A stretch of DNA of 35,601 nucleotides from a virus, in the IMG/VR virus record IMGVR_UViG_3300025889_000411, positions 1 through 35,601 of that record, one strand, 5' to 3'. A program made the translations under genes and the position numbers. Shown piece by piece: positions 22,142 to 31,159 of this stretch (position 1 is the first letter of the stretch; the number at the start of each line of letters is the position of its first letter). The notes under the pieces were generated by a model. It was given only the letters and a program-made list of their open reading frames with translations. It was not told the DNA's origin and did no database searches.

Positions 22142-22501
22142 ATGGCAATCCCCTCACGCGTTTTAGGCGCAGGCAACTCCCCTCTTTCGGCTTTATCCAT
22201 TTGCGGCGATGGCGCAACTGGTTTGGTAGCCACTGGCTCGACCGCGACCGACGCGTTGCAATTGTCGGCGGTGTTCAACGCCATCACCACATCGTCGGCT
22301 TCGACCGGCGTTAAGTTGCCACCGACCGAAGTCGGCGCAATGGTTGGCGTGTTTAATGGTTCCGGTCAAACAATCGTTGCCTACCCACCAACAGGCTCAA
22401 CAATCAACGCCGCCGCTTCAAGCGTTAACATCGCCAACGGCAAGGGCGTTTTGTTCTTCGCCACTAGCGCAACGACTTGGGTATCGGTAACGACTGCCTA
22501 A
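22142..22501 (+). CDS. Small beta-rich structural protein, 119 aa
   Basis: Starts MAIPSRVLGAGNSPLSALSI then CGDGATGLVA. It is a clear paralogue of the first about 115 residues of the next gene (MPIPSRVLGSGSSQLATVSI then CGDGSTALTA). Both share TGVKLPPTE and a Ser/Ala/Thr-rich beta body. AAGGAG precedes the ATG. Likely a virion surface or fibre domain. It follows the glycan cassette and may be a substrate for it; that is speculation. Confidence 0.7.
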   Translation: MAIPSRVLGAGNSPLSALSICGDGATGLVATGSTATDALQLSAVFNAITTSSASTGVKLPPTEVGAMVGVFNGSGQTIVAYPPTGSTINAAASSVNIANGKGVLFFATSATTWVSVTTA

Positions 22502-22502
22502 T

Positions 22503-23330
22503 ATGCCGATCCCGTCGCGGGTTCTAGGTTCGGGTTCATCTCAGTTAGCAACCGTCTCCATTTGCGGAGACGGTTCGACCGCTTTAACCGCATCGGGAAC
22601 AACGCGCACGGACGCATTACAGTTAGTCAAAGTTTACAACAACGTCGGCACGGTTTCATCAGGCACAGGCGTTAAGTTACCGCCAACTGAAGAAGGAGAA
22701 ACGATTTGGATCACCAATAGCGGCGCGAGCACGCTTACGGTGTATCCCTACGAATCAACTTCAACAATAGCTGGCGCTAGTTCTGTCAGCATCCCAATCA
22801 GTTGCACCGGCATTTTTGATGCCGTAACAAAGACGGTTTGGGAGTGCGTGCAGGGATACAACGGTTCAATGCCGATTTTGCATTACGGTTCGTTTTACGA
22901 CACAACAACGCAAACAGCGGCAGCAACTAATACCGCTTATGCGATGACGTTTAATACAACGGATTCATCAAATGGTGTTTCACGCAGTAGCCCAACGTCG
23001 CGCATTCTTGTTGATAATTTGGGCATTTACAATATCCAATTTTCTGCACAGTTGCACAAAACAGCAGGAGCAGTAGGAAATATTTATATTTGGTTGAGAT
23101 TGAATGGTTCAGATGTAGCAAATTCGGCAAGTAAAATAGCAATACAAGGCTCATCAGCAGAAACAATTGCAGCATGGAATTTTGTAACAAGTCTTACGGC
23201 AGGGCAGTATTTTCAATTGATGTGGTCAACCGATGACACACGTTGCCAAATTTTGGCTGCATCAGCATCTTCACCAGTACCAGCAATTCCATCGGTCATT
23301 TTGACCGTAACGCAAGTGAACAACATTTAA
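22503..23330 (+). CDS. Structural protein: paralogue of the 119-aa protein plus C1q-like jelly-roll domain, 275 aa
   Basis: Residues 1-115 repeat the previous gene at the protein level. Residues about 125-275 are a different domain: HYGSFYDTTTQTAAATNTAY, GIYNIQFSAQLHKTAG and IYIWLRLNGSDVANS, then AAWNFVTSLTAGQYFQLMWS, the pattern of a C1q/TNF-like jelly roll seen in phage surface fibres. The second part uses more AT-rich codons than the first, suggesting it was added by transfer. A trimeric head fibre or appendage is likely. Confidence 0.75.
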   Translation: MPIPSRVLGSGSSQLATVSICGDGSTALTASGTTRTDALQLVKVYNNVGTVSSGTGVKLPPTEEGETIWITNSGASTLTVYPYESTSTIAGASSVSIPISCTGIFDAVTKTVWECVQGYNGSMPILHYGSFYDTTTQTAAATNTAYAMTFNTTDSSNGVSRSSPTSRILVDNLGIYNIQFSAQLHKTAGAVGNIYIWLRLNGSDVANSASKIAIQGSSAETIAAWNFVTSLTAGQYFQLMWSTDDTRCQILAASASSPVPAIPSVILTVTQVNNI

Positions 23331-23353
23331 GTATCCCCACAGGAGAAAAAGCA

Positions 23354-23914
23354 ATGGACAGTGATATTCAGAACGCAGATTCACAATTACACGTTGAGTT
23401 TTATCATTTCAAGGATGAACCTTACAAGGGCGAACCGTTTGTTCGGATTATGATCCCCGGCGATAAAACCAGCATTGTTGAACAACGCGTGCGTGAGGAT
23501 CACAAAGAGCGTTTCCCGCGTCAATGGCTGTATTTTCAAATGAAGCACGAAGAAGGCAAAAGCGCCATGATTGGCACGCCATTACGTTCGTGGCACGAAA
23601 ATGCACCTGCCGATCTTACTTACAATCAATTGGAAGAATTGCAGATTCTCAAGTTTCAAACCGTTGAACAAGTAGCACTCGCATCCGACAGCCAAATGCA
23701 GCGTATTGGCATGGGTGGAGCAGGACTGCGCGAGCGCGCCCGCGTTTACTTGAACAACAAAAACCGTTCGGATAGCGCATCAGAACTTGAAGAAACCAAG
23801 CAAAAGTTAGCCGATTTGGAAGCTAAAATGGCTATGTTGCTTGAAGGTCAAGAACCGCAAAAGCGTGCGCCCGGACGACCGAAAAAAACCGCAGATTTAG
23901 TCGAGGCAAGTTAG
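23354..23914 (+). CDS. Conserved phage protein with AT-hook-like end, 186 aa
   Basis: Started at ATG 23354 behind AGGAG (23340-23344); the frame runs further upstream, into the previous gene. It reads VEFYHFKDEPYKGEPFVRIM then IPGDKTSIVEQRV, and a compact LKFQTVEQVALASDSQMQRI then GMGGAGLRERARVYL that could be a helix-hairpin-helix. A coiled stretch (EETKQKLADLEAKMAMLL) and RAPGRPKKT at the end, close to an AT-hook. Homologues in tail modules of podovirus-like phages are familiar to me, without known function. Confidence 0.7.
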   Translation: MDSDIQNADSQLHVEFYHFKDEPYKGEPFVRIMIPGDKTSIVEQRVREDHKERFPRQWLYFQMKHEEGKSAMIGTPLRSWHENAPADLTYNQLEELQILKFQTVEQVALASDSQMQRIGMGGAGLRERARVYLNNKNRSDSASELEETKQKLADLEAKMAMLLEGQEPQKRAPGRPKKTADLVEAS

Positions 23915-23917
23915 AAA

Positions 23918-24835
23918 ATGTCCACAACTACGATGCTGGAGCTAGTCCAGCAAGTTACGAATGAGTTGGGGGTTTCAACGCCCTCAACCGTAGCAGGCAA
24001 CACAAACCAAGACGTAATACAGATTTTGGCTTTGATGAATGCTTTAGGTTACGAACTCTTGCGTCGTAGTCAGTGGAGAGAACTTACCAAGCAACACGCT
24101 TTTTATACCGAATATTTAACCACTACCGGCAACTGGACAACCGCAGCGCGTACCATTACCGGCATCCCAAGCACCGCTGGATTAGATACCACTTATCAAG
24201 CGGTCGGCACAGGTATCAACCAAAACACGTTTATCGTGTCGGTTGATTCGGGAACGCAAGTGACGTTATCGCAGGACTTTGCATCTGCGGGTGGCAGCAA
24301 CGCCACTGTTTACTTCCAAAAGATGAAGTATTCATTGCCAAGCGACTATGAGAGCTTGGTGCCGCGCACCATGTGGGATAAGTCAAAGCATTGGGAAATG
24401 CTTGGCCCCGAAGATGCACAGCAATGGGAATGGCTGTTATCGGGGTATATCTCAACTGGCCCGCGTATTCGTTGGCGCTTGTTGGGGGCGTATTTCCAAA
24501 TTTGGCCCGGCAACAGCACCCCCGAATATCTTGGCTTTGAATACCGCAGCAAGGCGTGGGCTGCAAGTTCCACAGGCACAGCTAAAAATAGTTTTACTGC
24601 CGACACCGACACCTGCATTTATCCCGACCGCTTGATGGTCAACGGCACAAAACTCAAATACTTTGAGGCAAAGGGCTTTGACACCACCGCGATGTATCGC
24701 AACTACATTATGGAACTTGAGGCTGCAAAATCGCTGGATATGTCTTCTGCTAACTTGTCGTTTGCGCCGCGTCCGGGCACCGTGCTGATCGGTTACGACA
24801 ACATACCGGATAGTGGTTATGGCGCGTCGAACTAG
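23918..24835 (+). CDS. Putative tail adaptor / head-tail connector protein, 305 aa
   Basis: Starts with a helical part (MLELVQQVTNELGV, IQILALMNALGYELLRRSQW), then a Ser/Thr/Gly-rich beta insert at about 55-130, then LPSDYESLVPRTMWD and RIRWRLLGAYFQIWPG with EYRSKAWA. Helical N-terminus, W-rich central strands and size match head-tail adaptor or tube proteins of podovirus-like phages, which attach to the portal. Its last bases overlap the next gene's start. Exact family unknown. Confidence 0.7.
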   Translation: MSTTTMLELVQQVTNELGVSTPSTVAGNTNQDVIQILALMNALGYELLRRSQWRELTKQHAFYTEYLTTTGNWTTAARTITGIPSTAGLDTTYQAVGTGINQNTFIVSVDSGTQVTLSQDFASAGGSNATVYFQKMKYSLPSDYESLVPRTMWDKSKHWEMLGPEDAQQWEWLLSGYISTGPRIRWRLLGAYFQIWPGNSTPEYLGFEYRSKAWAASSTGTAKNSFTADTDTCIYPDRLMVNGTKLKYFEAKGFDTTAMYRNYIMELEAAKSLDMSSANLSFAPRPGTVLIGYDNIPDSGYGASN

Positions 24836-26366
24836 CGCCCAACGCGCACTGGTGCAAGGCATGGCGGCAAACGTCGCTTCGCTGCCCGCACCTGTTGGCG
24901 GCTGGAACGCGCGAGATTCGCTTGCCAACATGGAAGCGACCGATGCGGTAACGCTTGAAAACTGGTTTCCAAGCGTTTCTAGCGTCAATTTGCGCGGCGG
25001 TTACAGCCAATTTGCCACTGGCATTTCGGGGCAAGTCGAAACGCTGATGACCTATTCTAGCGGCTCATCCAATAAGTTATTCGCTATCGCCAACGGTTCA
25101 ATTTACAACGTCACGGCAGGCGGTGCGGTTGGTGCGGCTGTTGTCACCGGTTTGACTAATTCCAAATGGGAATATGTCAACATCACAACCGCAGGCGGCA
25201 GTTATTTAATGGCTGTTAATGGCGTAGATTCTGCCCTGCTTTATAACGGTACAACTTGGTCAAATCCAAGCATTACTGGCGTTAGTTCCGCTGATTTTGA
25301 CAATGTGACGCTGTTTAAGAACCGTTTGTGGTTTGTGCAGCACAATTCGCTCAAAGCATGGTATTTGCCTGTCAATAGCATTGGCGGCGCAGCAGAAGCG
25401 TTTGATCTAACGTCGATTGCCAAGCTAGGCGGCAGCATTACGTCGTTTGGCGCGTGGACAATTGACGCTGGCTACGGTGTGGACGATAACCTAGTGTTTG
25501 TTACGTCTAACGGCGAGATCATCGTTTATCGCGGCACTGATCCATCTAGCGCCTCAACGTGGGCGTTGATTGGCGTGTGGCAGCTAGGCGCGCCAGTTGG
25601 ACACCGCTGCATCCTTAAATGGGGCGGTGACATCCTCATTCTGTCGCTTGATGGTTTACTGCCACTTGCACAGGCACTCCAATCCTCTCGCCTTGATCCG
25701 CGCGTGGCGCTATCAGACAAGATTCAAGGCGCGATTACAGAAGTCACAAGCACCTACCAAAACAATTTCGGCTGGCAAATTCTTTATTATGCCAAGCGCA
25801 ACGCGTTATTTATCAACGTCCCCATCGCGGTCGGTCAGCAACAGCAATTTGTGATGAACACCATCACAAAGGCATGGTGCAACTTTACAGGCTGGAACGC
25901 TAACTGTTGGACAATCTACAACGACGAACCCTATTTTGGCGGCAATGGTTTTGTTGGGTTGGCGTGGGATGATAATTACATTGATAACACCAGCAACATT
26001 AACGCCAACGCGCTGCAAGCGTTCAATTACTACGGTTCTCGCGGCGTAAAGAAATACTTTACACGCGCACGCCCATCGCTATTTACCGATGGTGTGCCAT
26101 CCACATTTGTCGGCATGAACGTCGATTTCCAAATTGCCGACACAACCGCTGCGTTGTCGTTTGCGCCCAATCCCTACGCATTGTGGGATTCTGCGTTGTG
26201 GGATACCGGCGTTTGGGGTTCGGGCTTGACCATTACAAACAACTGGCAGGGAATTACAGGTATTGGCTATTGCGGTGCAACACAGTTAAAGACCAGCAGC
26301 AGTGGCATCCAAGTGGAATGGGCATCAACTGACATTGTGTATCAGACCGGATGGGCTGGCATATAG
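24819..26366 (+). CDS. Tail hub/tube-B-like beta-propeller protein, 516 aa
   Basis: I use ATG 24819; GTG 24813 is an alternative. Repeated beta segments with short hydrophobic strands and turns (QVETLMTYSSGSSNKLFAIA, FKNRLWFVQHNSLKAWYLPV, DDNLVFVTSNGEIIVYRGTD) look like propeller blades, as in T7 gp12-like and P22 gp10-like tail proteins. Near the end, LWDSALWDTGVWGSG matches the W-D block of the protein at 15917. It would sit at the tail tip. The next gene overlaps by 16 bases. Confidence 0.7.
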   Translation: MARRTSAQRALVQGMAANVASLPAPVGGWNARDSLANMEATDAVTLENWFPSVSSVNLRGGYSQFATGISGQVETLMTYSSGSSNKLFAIANGSIYNVTAGGAVGAAVVTGLTNSKWEYVNITTAGGSYLMAVNGVDSALLYNGTTWSNPSITGVSSADFDNVTLFKNRLWFVQHNSLKAWYLPVNSIGGAAEAFDLTSIAKLGGSITSFGAWTIDAGYGVDDNLVFVTSNGEIIVYRGTDPSSASTWALIGVWQLGAPVGHRCILKWGGDILILSLDGLLPLAQALQSSRLDPRVALSDKIQGAITEVTSTYQNNFGWQILYYAKRNALFINVPIAVGQQQQFVMNTITKAWCNFTGWNANCWTIYNDEPYFGGNGFVGLAWDDNYIDNTSNINANALQAFNYYGSRGVKKYFTRARPSLFTDGVPSTFVGMNVDFQIADTTAALSFAPNPYALWDSALWDTGVWGSGLTITNNWQGITGIGYCGATQLKTSSSGIQVEWASTDIVYQTGWAGI

Positions 26367-26791
26367 TGTACGGCACGGACATTGGCGAATGGGTTGCCAA
26401 GCGTGTGCAAGGTGGCTACGACGCTAATCGTTCGCAGGCAATTGGACTAAAAAAGGACGGCGAGATTGTGGCAGGCGTAATCTACGAAAACTGGAACAAG
26501 AAATCGATTTGGTGTCATATTGCCGTTGAAGGGCGCATGACACCGCGTTTTCTTGCCGTTATCTTTGATTATCCCTATAACACCGCGCAAGTTGATAAAA
26601 TTATTGTGCCTGTTGGCAGCGACAATGAAGAAAGTACGCGCCTAGTGAAAAAGATGGGTTTCACCGAAGAAAGCAAAATTAAAGATGGTCGACCTGAAGG
26701 TGACATTGTTTTCTATACGATGGCACATGATGAGTGCCGATTTTTAACTGACAAATACAGAAGCAAAATAGGAGCACGACATCATGGGTAA
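26351..26791 (+). CDS. GNAT-like acetyltransferase, 146 aa
   Basis: IGLKKDGEIVAGVIYENWNK, CHIAVEGRMTPRFLAVIFDY and IIVPVGSDNEESTRLVKKMG then FTEESKIKDG follow the GNAT beta-alpha layout, with N-E-x-S/R-x-x-K-K-x-G-F as the motif near the end. Small GNATs are often encoded among phage tail genes. It may acetylate a virion or host protein; target unknown. Overlaps both neighbours, so it is translated with them. Confidence 0.75.
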   Translation: MGWHIVYGTDIGEWVAKRVQGGYDANRSQAIGLKKDGEIVAGVIYENWNKKSIWCHIAVEGRMTPRFLAVIFDYPYNTAQVDKIIVPVGSDNEESTRLVKKMGFTEESKIKDGRPEGDIVFYTMAHDECRFLTDKYRSKIGARHHG

Positions 26792-27692
26792 AAGCGCACC
26801 AGCAGCGCCACCAGCACCGGACTACGCAGGCGCAGCACAAGCACAAGGCGCAGCAAATGAAGCTACTGCCAAATTACAAGGTTACTTAAACAATCCTAAT
26901 GTATATGGGCCAACTGGTTCTCAAACAGTTACGTTTGGCGCTAACAATCAACCCACGATTACGCAAAGTTTAACACCTGAAGCGCAAAAAACATTTGAAG
27001 CACAGCAACGCGTTCAAAAGGCGTTAGCTATTTTAGGTGAAAAAGGTGTTAGCACTGCGGAAAATGTGTTGGGGCAAGGATTTAAACCAACAGTCGGTGC
27101 ATTGCAAACAAAATTTGATACATCCAATTTGCCGCCGTTGCCTGTCAATGCAGATACAACCGCGCAAGAAGCAATCATGTCGCGTTTAGAACCCACTTTA
27201 ACGCGTCGTTCTAATCAACTTGAACAAACATTAGCCAATCAAGGCTTGACTGTTGGCGGCGAAGCATACCGCAATGCCAAATTGGATGAAGCAAAAGCAC
27301 AAAACGATTTGCTGACGCAAGCCGCATTGCAAGGCATCAATTTAGGAACAGGTATTCGCGCACAAGGATTTAATGAAGAAGCAGCAAGAGTAGCAGCAGA
27401 AAATGCTGCTTCACAACAAGAATTGCAACGTCAAGCATATTTGCGTCAACAACCATTAAACGAAATCACTGGTTTGATGTCAGGCTCGCAAATTATGATG
27501 CCATCATTTCAAGGATATCAACCAACGCAAATTGCGCCACCACCAATTATGCAAGGTGCGCTGGCTCAAAACCAAGCGGCAATGGATCAATACGGTATTC
27601 AATCTGCAAATTACAATGCAGGTAATGCGGGACTTTACAATTTAGCAGGCACCGGCGGGATGATAGGTGCTAAATACTTCGGATTGATTTAA
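26784..27692 (+). CDS. Putative ejection/internal virion protein 1, 302 aa
   Basis: Begins with an Ala/Pro-rich MGKSAPAAPPAPDYAGAAQA and is otherwise helical and Gln/Ala/Asn-rich (QTLANQGLTVGGEAYRNAKL, EEAARVAAENAASQQELQRQ). The R-R-S-x-x-LE-x-x-LA-x-x-G-(I/L) block is common in podoviral injected proteins of the P22 gp7/gp20 kind. First of three such genes in a row; codons are clearly more AT-rich than in the head block. The call is based on composition and order. Confidence 0.7.
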   Translation: MGKSAPAAPPAPDYAGAAQAQGAANEATAKLQGYLNNPNVYGPTGSQTVTFGANNQPTITQSLTPEAQKTFEAQQRVQKALAILGEKGVSTAENVLGQGFKPTVGALQTKFDTSNLPPLPVNADTTAQEAIMSRLEPTLTRRSNQLEQTLANQGLTVGGEAYRNAKLDEAKAQNDLLTQAALQGINLGTGIRAQGFNEEAARVAAENAASQQELQRQAYLRQQPLNEITGLMSGSQIMMPSFQGYQPTQIAPPPIMQGALAQNQAAMDQYGIQSANYNAGNAGLYNLAGTGGMIGAKYFGLI

Positions 27693-27694
27693 TC

Positions 27695-27958
27695 ATGCCA
27701 TTCACTAATCAAATGGTTTCATTCACAAACCCATCGTTAAACAGTGACAATATGCGTTTGGCGCAAGCGTTACAGCAGCAACAAAACGCACAAGGTGGCA
27801 TGCCTCAAAATATGTCAGGAATACAACGCTATCGTCAAATGATGGGCGGCACGCCTGCCATGACAGGTGGAATGGCTGGTTTGTACGCCAACGATCTTAT
27901 GAAAAATCTTTTTACTGGGCCGAAATCTTACGACTTTAACCGCCCAATGGGTGCTTAA
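27695..27958 (+). CDS. Small Met/Gln-rich virion-type protein, 87 aa
   Basis: MPFTNQMVSFTNPSLNSDNM then RLAQALQQQQ, then a Met/Gly-rich tail. Its start resembles that of the next protein (MQNQIVSFTAPNPYQSDLAK then LAQLLQQQS), as if the two share an N-terminal signal. The stop is directly followed by the next ATG. Probably virion-associated, function unknown. Confidence 0.6.
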   Translation: MPFTNQMVSFTNPSLNSDNMRLAQALQQQQNAQGGMPQNMSGIQRYRQMMGGTPAMTGGMAGLYANDLMKNLFTGPKSYDFNRPMGA

Positions 27959-29494
27959 ATGCAAAATCAAATTGTCAGTTTTACTGCGCCAAATCCATAT
28001 CAATCCGATTTGGCAAAAATTCAAGAACAAAGACAACTTGCACAGTTGCTACAACAGCAATCTATGCAAGCACCGGAACGCTTTAGCTACAAAGGCATTG
28101 AAGCACGCACATCGCCACTTACAGGACTGGCAAAAGCGTTGCAAGGATTTGCTGCTGCAAAAATGCAAAGCGATGCGCGTAAAGAAGAACAAGCGTTAGG
28201 TGAGCGTTATCGTGCGGATCAGGCAAGCGATATGCAAACGTTGATTGAAGCATTGAAACCAAGAGAAAGTAAACCAGCAGAAGTAATACCGGGTGGCGAA
28301 GTTGGCGCTGGCGGTGAAGGCGGCCTTGCTATACAACCAGCAGTTGCAGGTAAACCTGCTGACATATTTGATTCAGCAATATTTGGTCAAGATGTGTTGA
28401 AAACGCCCGAAATGCGTAATTTGGCTTTTCAGAAATATCTTTCGCAATCAGCAACAAAAGCGCCAATTAAAGTTGGTGCTGGCGACATCTTGCTTGATCC
28501 GAACACTTTGCAACCCAAATTTACCGCGCCAGAAAAAGCTGATTATGGACAGCCAATTCGTGAACAATTGGCAGATGGCACAATTGTCACGGTTGCTTAT
28601 AACAAAGAAGGAAACAGAAAAGTTATTGAAACAGGCGGTGCAAAACCAGCTGTTTCTGCAGACACTGAAGCAAGACTTAAACAAGAAAGAGATCTTTCTG
28701 ATAGAGCATTTAATCAATTGTCTGAAAATCAACGTAGACAATTACAAAATGAAGCTGCTCGTATTGGAATTAGCGCTGAACAACTTTATTATGATACTGG
28801 CGTAAGATTAGGGTTAGTACAACCAAGAGGCGCTGCGTTTGGTGGCGCACCGCAACCTGCATCGGCTGTGCCAAATCCTTCTGTTAATGTTACGCAACCA
28901 GCAAGTGGGCCATCTGCAAACGCAAGAGTGTTGCAATCGCCAAGAATGATGGCTGAAGCGTTAAAAAATGCGCCTGAACGTGAAAATACTTTGCGTGATG
29001 AATTTAATGCTTTAACAAAAGATTTTAGAACTGTGCAAGATGCACACACCAAAATTCGTGGTGTTGCTAATACTGGCGCTGGTGATATGTCATTGCTTTA
29101 TAGCTATGTCAAATTGCTTGATCCGGGTTCTGTTGTTAGAGAATCAGAATTTGCTACTGCTGCCGCTTCAGGCTCTTTTGGTGAACGCGTGCAAGGCGCT
29201 ATGCAAAGAGTTATTAGCGGTCAACGTTTGCCGCCTGATTTAAGAAACGACTTTTTGCGTGAAGCAGATAATTTATACAAAGCACAATTAGATGGCGCTA
29301 AACGTATTCAACAAAATTACACCGATATAGCAAAAAGGATGAATTTAGATCCTAGAAACGTTATTACAGATTACACGTCTCCAGCGGGCACTGCATTACC
29401 GCCAATGTCAGCATTGAAAGAAGGACACGAAACTGCTTTTGAAAACGGTCAAGTGTGGACTTTGAAAAATGGCAAACCGGTACAGGTGAAATAA
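27959..29494 (+). CDS. Putative ejection/internal virion protein 2, 511 aa
   Basis: Helical, Gln/Ala-rich, with a low-complexity linker (PGGEVGAGGEGGLAIQPAVA, about 110-130) and a C-terminal part with LLYSYVKLLDPGSVVRESEF and RVQGAMQRVISGQRLPPDL, a motif I recall in many phage proteins annotated as internal virion or lytic-transglycosylase-linked. No catalytic site is visible. The shared N-terminus with the previous small protein and its place between two similar genes support an injected protein. Confidence 0.72.
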   Translation: MQNQIVSFTAPNPYQSDLAKIQEQRQLAQLLQQQSMQAPERFSYKGIEARTSPLTGLAKALQGFAAAKMQSDARKEEQALGERYRADQASDMQTLIEALKPRESKPAEVIPGGEVGAGGEGGLAIQPAVAGKPADIFDSAIFGQDVLKTPEMRNLAFQKYLSQSATKAPIKVGAGDILLDPNTLQPKFTAPEKADYGQPIREQLADGTIVTVAYNKEGNRKVIETGGAKPAVSADTEARLKQERDLSDRAFNQLSENQRRQLQNEAARIGISAEQLYYDTGVRLGLVQPRGAAFGGAPQPASAVPNPSVNVTQPASGPSANARVLQSPRMMAEALKNAPERENTLRDEFNALTKDFRTVQDAHTKIRGVANTGAGDMSLLYSYVKLLDPGSVVRESEFATAAASGSFGERVQGAMQRVISGQRLPPDLRNDFLREADNLYKAQLDGAKRIQQNYTDIAKRMNLDPRNVITDYTSPAGTALPPMSALKEGHETAFENGQVWTLKNGKPVQVK

Positions 29495-31141
29495 ATGGCT
29501 GAAGATGCTTGGAAAGTCATGTCAATAACGCCGATTGGTCAACAAGTTCCTAGTGTTGCACCAGTTCAGGCAATGCCATCATCGGTTGTGCAACAAGATG
29601 TTCCAAATCCGTGGGCAACTGTTGGGCAACCCCAACCAATTGCAGCACCAAAACCTTTGTCTTATGGTGAAGTGGCAAAACAAGCACTTCTCAATACGCC
29701 CAAAAGTGCCATGCAATTTGCACAAGATATTGTGCAGCCATTTATTCATCCTATTGATACAGCCACAAGCATTGTAGATATAGGTAAAGGTGTCATTCAA
29801 AAAGTTAGAGAATTATCCCCACCTGAAGCGCGTGGCAGCGCACCAGCAATGGATACTGCTGCTGCAAATGCAGTTGGTGATTTTTTTGTCAAACGATATG
29901 GCGGTATTGAAAATCTAAAAAATACCATTGCCACTGATCCAGTTGGGTTTGCTTCTGATGCCGCAGCAATTTTGACAGGTGGCGGTACATTAGCGGCTAA
30001 AGCGCCGGGCATGATCGGCAAAGCAGGAAGTTTGACCGCTTCGGCGGGGCGATTGGTAGACCCACTTACGCCTGTTGTTGCGGCTGGAAAAGCAGTGCCT
30101 AACGTTTTGGGGTTTTCTACTGGCGCAGGCCCCACATCTATCAATGAAGCATTCCAAGCAGGTCGTTCAGGTAATGAGAGATTAGCAAATTTGCTTGGTC
30201 AAATGCGTGGCACCGAATCATCCAATGCGCCTGTAAAATCGGCAAAAGACGCAGTAGAAAAAATGCGTCAAGATCGCGCAAAGGCTTATCGTGAAGGAAT
30301 GTTTGGGCAACAAGGAGTTACACAAGACAAAACCGTTTTAGACTTTAAACCAATTGAAGATTCTATTGGTGAAATTAAGTCTCGCGGTACGTTTAAAGGT
30401 CAAGTAATTGATGAAAGTGCCGCAGAAACATGGCAAAAAATCAATGAAAAAGTAAATACTTGGAAGTCTTTAAACCCATCAGAATTTCATACGCCTGAAG
30501 GATTAGATGCGCTCAAAAAAGCAATTAGCGATATTCGTGATTCTACGCAACCCAATACACCAGCACAAAATGTTGCAGATAACGTTTATCAAGCAGTCAA
30601 AAAGCAAATAGTTGACCAAGCGCCTGCTTATGGCAAAGTTATGGAAGACTATGAAGAAGCAAGCAAATTGCTTAGAGAAATGGAAAAGTCGTTATCAATT
30701 AGCCCAAATGCAAACATAGATACTACTGTTCGTAAATTGCAATCAATTTTGCGTAATAACGCTAATACAAATTATGGTCGGCGTGTTGAATTAGGTCGTG
30801 AATTAGAGAAAACTGGTGCTGCTGATAACTTATTTCCACAACTTGCTGGACAATCTTTAAGTGCTATTACCCCACGCGGTTTACAAGGTATTGGTTCTGC
30901 TATAACGGCAGGTTCTAGCGCATTGAGCAATCCATTGCTTTTGCCATTGCTTGGTTTGACATCACCAAGAATTGTTGGCGAAAGCGCTGCAATGGCTGGA
31001 CGTGGTGCTGGTTTAGTTGATGCTTTAAGAAATTATCCCGGAATGGATAAAATCAATCCTAGAGTCGCTAGAGAATTGGCATATCAATTAGGTCGCGTTC
31101 AAGAACCTACAAACCAAGAACTTAGAAATATACTTCGGTAA
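29495..31141 (+). CDS. Putative ejection/internal virion protein 3, 548 aa
   Basis: Opens with a Pro/Gln/Val-rich stretch, then helical segments (YGEVAKQALLNTPKSAMQFA, GIENLKNTIATDPVGFASDA) and small Ala/Gly-rich hydrophobic helices (AAAILTGGGTLAAKAPGMIG) that could enter membranes. Later KAISDIRDSTQPNTPAQNVA and a hydrophobic region near the end. Size, order and amphipathic helices suit a P22 gp16/gp20-like protein that helps DNA across the host envelope. The start abuts the previous stop. Confidence 0.7.
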   Translation: MAEDAWKVMSITPIGQQVPSVAPVQAMPSSVVQQDVPNPWATVGQPQPIAAPKPLSYGEVAKQALLNTPKSAMQFAQDIVQPFIHPIDTATSIVDIGKGVIQKVRELSPPEARGSAPAMDTAAANAVGDFFVKRYGGIENLKNTIATDPVGFASDAAAILTGGGTLAAKAPGMIGKAGSLTASAGRLVDPLTPVVAAGKAVPNVLGFSTGAGPTSINEAFQAGRSGNERLANLLGQMRGTESSNAPVKSAKDAVEKMRQDRAKAYREGMFGQQGVTQDKTVLDFKPIEDSIGEIKSRGTFKGQVIDESAAETWQKINEKVNTWKSLNPSEFHTPEGLDALKKAISDIRDSTQPNTPAQNVADNVYQAVKKQIVDQAPAYGKVMEDYEEASKLLREMEKSLSISPNANIDTTVRKLQSILRNNANTNYGRRVELGRELEKTGAADNLFPQLAGQSLSAITPRGLQGIGSAITAGSSALSNPLLLPLLGLTSPRIVGESAAMAGRGAGLVDALRNYPGMDKINPRVARELAYQLGRVQEPTNQELRNILR

Positions 31142-31159
31142 TTATTAGGAGCATTTGAA

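Noticed and set aside
28473-28805. 110-codon plus-strand frame inside ejection protein 2
   Set aside because: Leu/Lys/Asn-rich shadow of AT-rich coding sequence.
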